Source: an uncultured Methylotenera sp. (lineage in GTDB: Bacteria; Pseudomonadota; Gammaproteobacteria; Burkholderiales; Methylophilaceae). From it: 17,544 nucleotides of DNA. A program made the translations under genes and the position numbers. The notes under the pieces are model-generated. The model was not told the DNA's origin, did not search any database, and worked only from the letters and a program-made list of their open reading frames with translations. Where the stretch lies: contig CALFXV010000210.1 in the NCBI GenBank assembly GCA_937957775.1, positions 1 to 17,544 on the forward strand. The letters run 5' to 3'. How positions within the stretch are numbered: position 1 is the first letter of the stretch; each line of letters opens with the position of its first letter. Positions 15,569 through 17,544 of the stretch are shown in pieces.

Positions 15569-16321
15569 TTATGCGGCTGCCAGGCATATTTTCTCAAATT
15601 CTTGCGCGTTTAACGAACACTTACCGATAAGACCACCGTCTATATCCTGCATACCCAGCAATTGTACCGCATTTTGTGGGTTTACGCTGCCTCCGTAGAG
15701 GATTTTGAGGCTGGCAGCGGCCGACGCATCCAGTGCGGCCACCTTGCCACGAATAAATTCGTGCATGCTTTGCGCTTGCTCAGCGCTGGCAGCAAGACCC
15801 GTACCTATGGCCCAAATCGGCTCGTAAGAAACCACCGCATTGGCAAACACCGAGGCGCCATGTAACTTAATAATGGTGTCCAATTGCTTGGCCACCACCA
15901 TTTGCATAACGCCCGCTTCACGCTCAATTAAGGTTTCACCCACACACAATATGGGGGTAAGACCATGGGCTTGAGCTTGCATGAATTTGGTGGCGATATT
16001 TTCATCGGATTCACAATAAGCCGTGGCGCGTTCTGAATGCCCAATAATAACGTAGCTGGCACCAAAATCTTTAAGCATGGCCGCACTGACTTCACCGGTA
16101 TAGGGGCCCACGGCATCTTTACTAAGGTTTTGTGCACCCCAAGCAATAGCACTGTTTTGCAGCATGGCTTGCGCTTGAGCAAGATAAGGGTACGGCACGC
16201 ACACCACTACCTTAGCAGTATGCAGCGTGGATAATTGATGCAGGTAATCGCTCAGCAACTGCTTGTTTGCCGCCAAGCTACCGTGCATTTTCCAGTTCGC
16301 CACGACTAATTTTTGACGCAT
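15569..16321 (-). CDS. tpiA: Triosephosphate isomerase
   Basis: A 250-residue cytosolic TIM-barrel enzyme interconverting dihydroxyacetone phosphate and glyceraldehyde 3-phosphate in glycolysis and gluconeogenesis. Catalytic residues are all present: N9 and K11 in VANWKMH, H95 in IIGHSER, and E167 in YEPIWAIGTG. The phosphate loops ILYGGSV (207-213) and GGLIGKCSL (229-237) are present; the latter usually reads GGAS, so K and C here are a small oddity. Start: ATG 16321, with AAAGGG seven to eight bases upstream. A TATAAT at 16386-16381 on the minus strand could be the -10 of its own promoter, though I see no good -35. secG follows by 36 bases. Confidence 0.97.
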   Translation of the reverse strand: MRQKLVVANWKMHGSLAANKQLLSDYLHQLSTLHTAKVVVCVPYPYLAQAQAMLQNSAIAWGAQNLSKDAVGPYTGEVSAAMLKDFGASYVIIGHSERATAYCESDENIATKFMQAQAHGLTPILCVGETLIEREAGVMQMVVAKQLDTIIKLHGASVFANAVVSYEPIWAIGTGLAASAEQAQSMHEFIRGKVAALDASAAASLKILYGGSVNPQNAVQLLGMQDIDGGLIGKCSLNAQEFEKICLAAA

Positions 16322-16438
16322 AACACCCTTTTTCCTTAGTTTAAACCGCCTTAACTGCAGCGCTTAATAAATTACCGCCAATTATACTCAAAAACCTCAG
16401 CCTTGCTTGTCGGCAGCATGCCGGCCTTAGTCGCCAGA

Positions 16439-17314
16439 CTATATCGGTCCGGCTAGATTTAATTGATTAAGCACGACCCGCGCCGATAATGTTAATTCCG
16501 AGGCGGTTATACCAAATGGCCCCACGCCATCATCCACTAATTTATCGGCCGCCGCACCATGCACAAACACCGCCAATTTAATAGCCGCCAATCCATCTAG
16601 GCCTTGCGCCATAAAACTGCCGACCAAGCCACTCAGCACGTCGCCCATGCCGGCCACGGCCAAACTTGGGTTGCCACTGGTGTTAATAAAATAATTGCCT
16701 GTGTGGTGCGCACAAATACTAGCTGGCCCTTTGAGCACGCAACTGGCATGAAACTGATAGGCTAATTTCAATGCGCTATCACTGCGATTTTTCTGCACGG
16801 CATCGCTGCTTGTGCCTAATAGCCTAGCCGCCTCAGCCGCATGCGGCGTAATAACGGTATCCGCGCTACGGGCGCGACACAAGGCTTGTAAATGCGGGTG
16901 GGTCGCCAATAAATTGAGCGCATCGGCATCGAGCAGAAGCTTCACGTCCTGCGTCAGCCAGAAGGCCAAGATTGCCTCAGCCGCATCCGATTGGCCTAAG
17001 CCCGGCCCAATGACCAGGGCATCCAACTGCTTTAATAGCGTTAACTCGGCACTGGGACGAAACATAATTTCCGGGTAATGCAAGTCTACATCAAGGCCAT
17101 CGTTTGCTAGCATGGCAGCATAGACGCGCCCCGCCCCCATCAGCAAAGCAGCCCGCGCGGCTAGCAGGACTGCACCTAACATGCCCTTATCCCCGCCAAC
17201 GATCGCCACACTGCCGGCATCGCCTTTATGCGCGTCTATTTTTCTTGGCGGCAGTGCCGGCTGAAACATGCTCGCCAGCAATGGCTGGGCAATATGGATG
17301 TTCGAATTAGTCAT
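16439..17314 (-). CDS. nnrD: ADP-dependent NAD(P)H-hydrate dehydratase
   Basis: A 291-residue enzyme of the ribokinase-like fold that repairs hydrated NADH and NADPH using ADP, a metabolite-repair function. Seen: HKGDAGSVAIVGGDKGMLGA (residues 29-48), VIGPGLG (101-107), LLLDADALN (126-134), VITPHAAEAARLL (154-166), VLKGPASI (193-200) and AGMGDVLSGL (221-230), the nucleotide-phosphate loop with the catalytic aspartate. It is a stand-alone dehydratase; many bacteria fuse it to the NnrE epimerase, which is not in this window. The start overlaps the end of recJ by 8 bases, suggesting translational coupling. A 5-bp CGGCA/TGCCG hairpin at 16411-16423 lies past the stop but lacks an adjacent T-run. 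Confidence 0.93.
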   Translation of the reverse strand: MTNSNIHIAQPLLASMFQPALPPRKIDAHKGDAGSVAIVGGDKGMLGAVLLAARAALLMGAGRVYAAMLANDGLDVDLHYPEIMFRPSAELTLLKQLDALVIGPGLGQSDAAEAILAFWLTQDVKLLLDADALNLLATHPHLQALCRARSADTVITPHAAEAARLLGTSSDAVQKNRSDSALKLAYQFHASCVLKGPASICAHHTGNYFINTSGNPSLAVAGMGDVLSGLVGSFMAQGLDGLAAIKLAVFVHGAAADKLVDDGVGPFGITASELTLSARVVLNQLNLAGPI

Positions 17315-17544
17315 GGCTATTTGCCTGGGCTACGTAGCGTAAATTTAATTGTACTTTTTGATTGCCATTGTAGCTGTTGGTCTGCAATTGGTAGACCGCC
17401 TGTATCGTGCCATCCAGTAATTCGGTACGGTTAAAATAGATAGCATCCCACTCTAAACCGCGTGCATCCGATGTCAGTGCCAAACTTAGCTTGAGGTGCT
17501 TGTCTGCAAGCAAGCGCTGAGAGCGCACACTGAATTCATCAAAA
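17307..17544 (-). CDS. recJ: Single-stranded-DNA-specific exonuclease RecJ, C-terminal fragment
   Basis: The final 78 codons of a gene that continues past the right edge. The translation includes FDEFSVRSQRLLADKHLKLS, WDAIYFNR, VYQLQTNSYNGNQKVQLNLR and ends NSHD. This pattern, KHLKL...AI.FN...YRL..N.YNG...QL, is typical of the RecJ C-terminal OB-fold domain that contacts ssDNA. RecJ is the 5'-3' ssDNA exonuclease of recombination and mismatch repair. A GTG at 17528 would make a short ORF, but the frame is open to the window end, so I read it as partial. It overlaps nnrD by 8 bases, suggesting an operon. Confidence 0.8.
   Translation of the reverse strand, partial: FDEFSVRSQRLLADKHLKLSLALTSDARGLEWDAIYFNRTELLDGTIQAVYQLQTNSYNGNQKVQLNLRYVAQANSHD

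Noticed and set aside
1..17544. CRISPR array, prophage, insertion sequence or toxin-antitoxin system
   Set aside because: No regularly spaced repeats, transposase, integrase or phage structural genes were seen, and no toxin-antitoxin pair is recognisable among the small genes.

Overview
The window looks like chromosomal DNA from a betaproteobacterium of moderate to low GC content (roughly the mid-40s percent by eye). Pointers are the tRNA-Asn(GTT) sequence, the uvrB/aspartate-type aminotransferase neighbourhood, the tpiA-secG pair, and the near-complete set of housekeeping proteins that resemble beta/gammaproteobacterial versions. A Nitrosomonadales/Methylophilales-type host is my best guess, but this is inference. 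I see no phage, integrase, transposase, CRISPR array or plasmid function. The region is compact and almost fully coding, with no gene-free stretch over 300 bases.

Left part (1-4205): the amino-terminal 500 codons of uvrB (minus strand) are divergent from a secreted serine protease carrying TPR-like repeats. A strong intrinsic terminator follows, then a PLP aminotransferase that starts at a TTG, and a tRNA-Asn gene with its own near-consensus promoter and terminator. Middle (4252-7872): an ADP-ribosylglycohydrolase-fold protein whose metal motifs are altered (minus), divergent msrB (plus), and an Atm1-type ABC exporter converging on msrB.

The most interesting block is 6058-11237, minus strand: ovoA (5-histidylcysteine sulfoxide synthase plus N-methyltransferase), a MalY/PatB-fold PLP lyase whose TTG start overlaps the ovoA stop (TTGA), and the Atm1-type exporter 48 bases further on. 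I read this as an ovothiol A biosynthesis operon: OvoA joins Cys and His oxidatively, the lyase (OvoB) releases 5-thiohistidine, and OvoA's C-terminal domain methylates it. The exporter may handle a thiol, disulfide or metal conjugate. With msrB facing it, the block reads as a thiol-redox defence locus.

Upstream (11450-13525) lies a TonB-dependent receptor whose promoter has a Fur box filling the spacer between -35 and -10. It is divergent from a small DUF2805/TIGR03643-type protein. Then come a HU-type DNA-binding protein with highly biased codons and a secreted HNH-like nuclease. The right end (minus strand) holds recJ (C-terminal fragment only), nnrD overlapping it by 8 bases, tpiA and secG, closed by a bidirectional terminator shared with the nuclease gene.

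A separate sequence-level observation is that the palindrome GCATGC occurs 17 times by hand count, against about 4 expected, and 8 of these fall in the small intergenic fraction.
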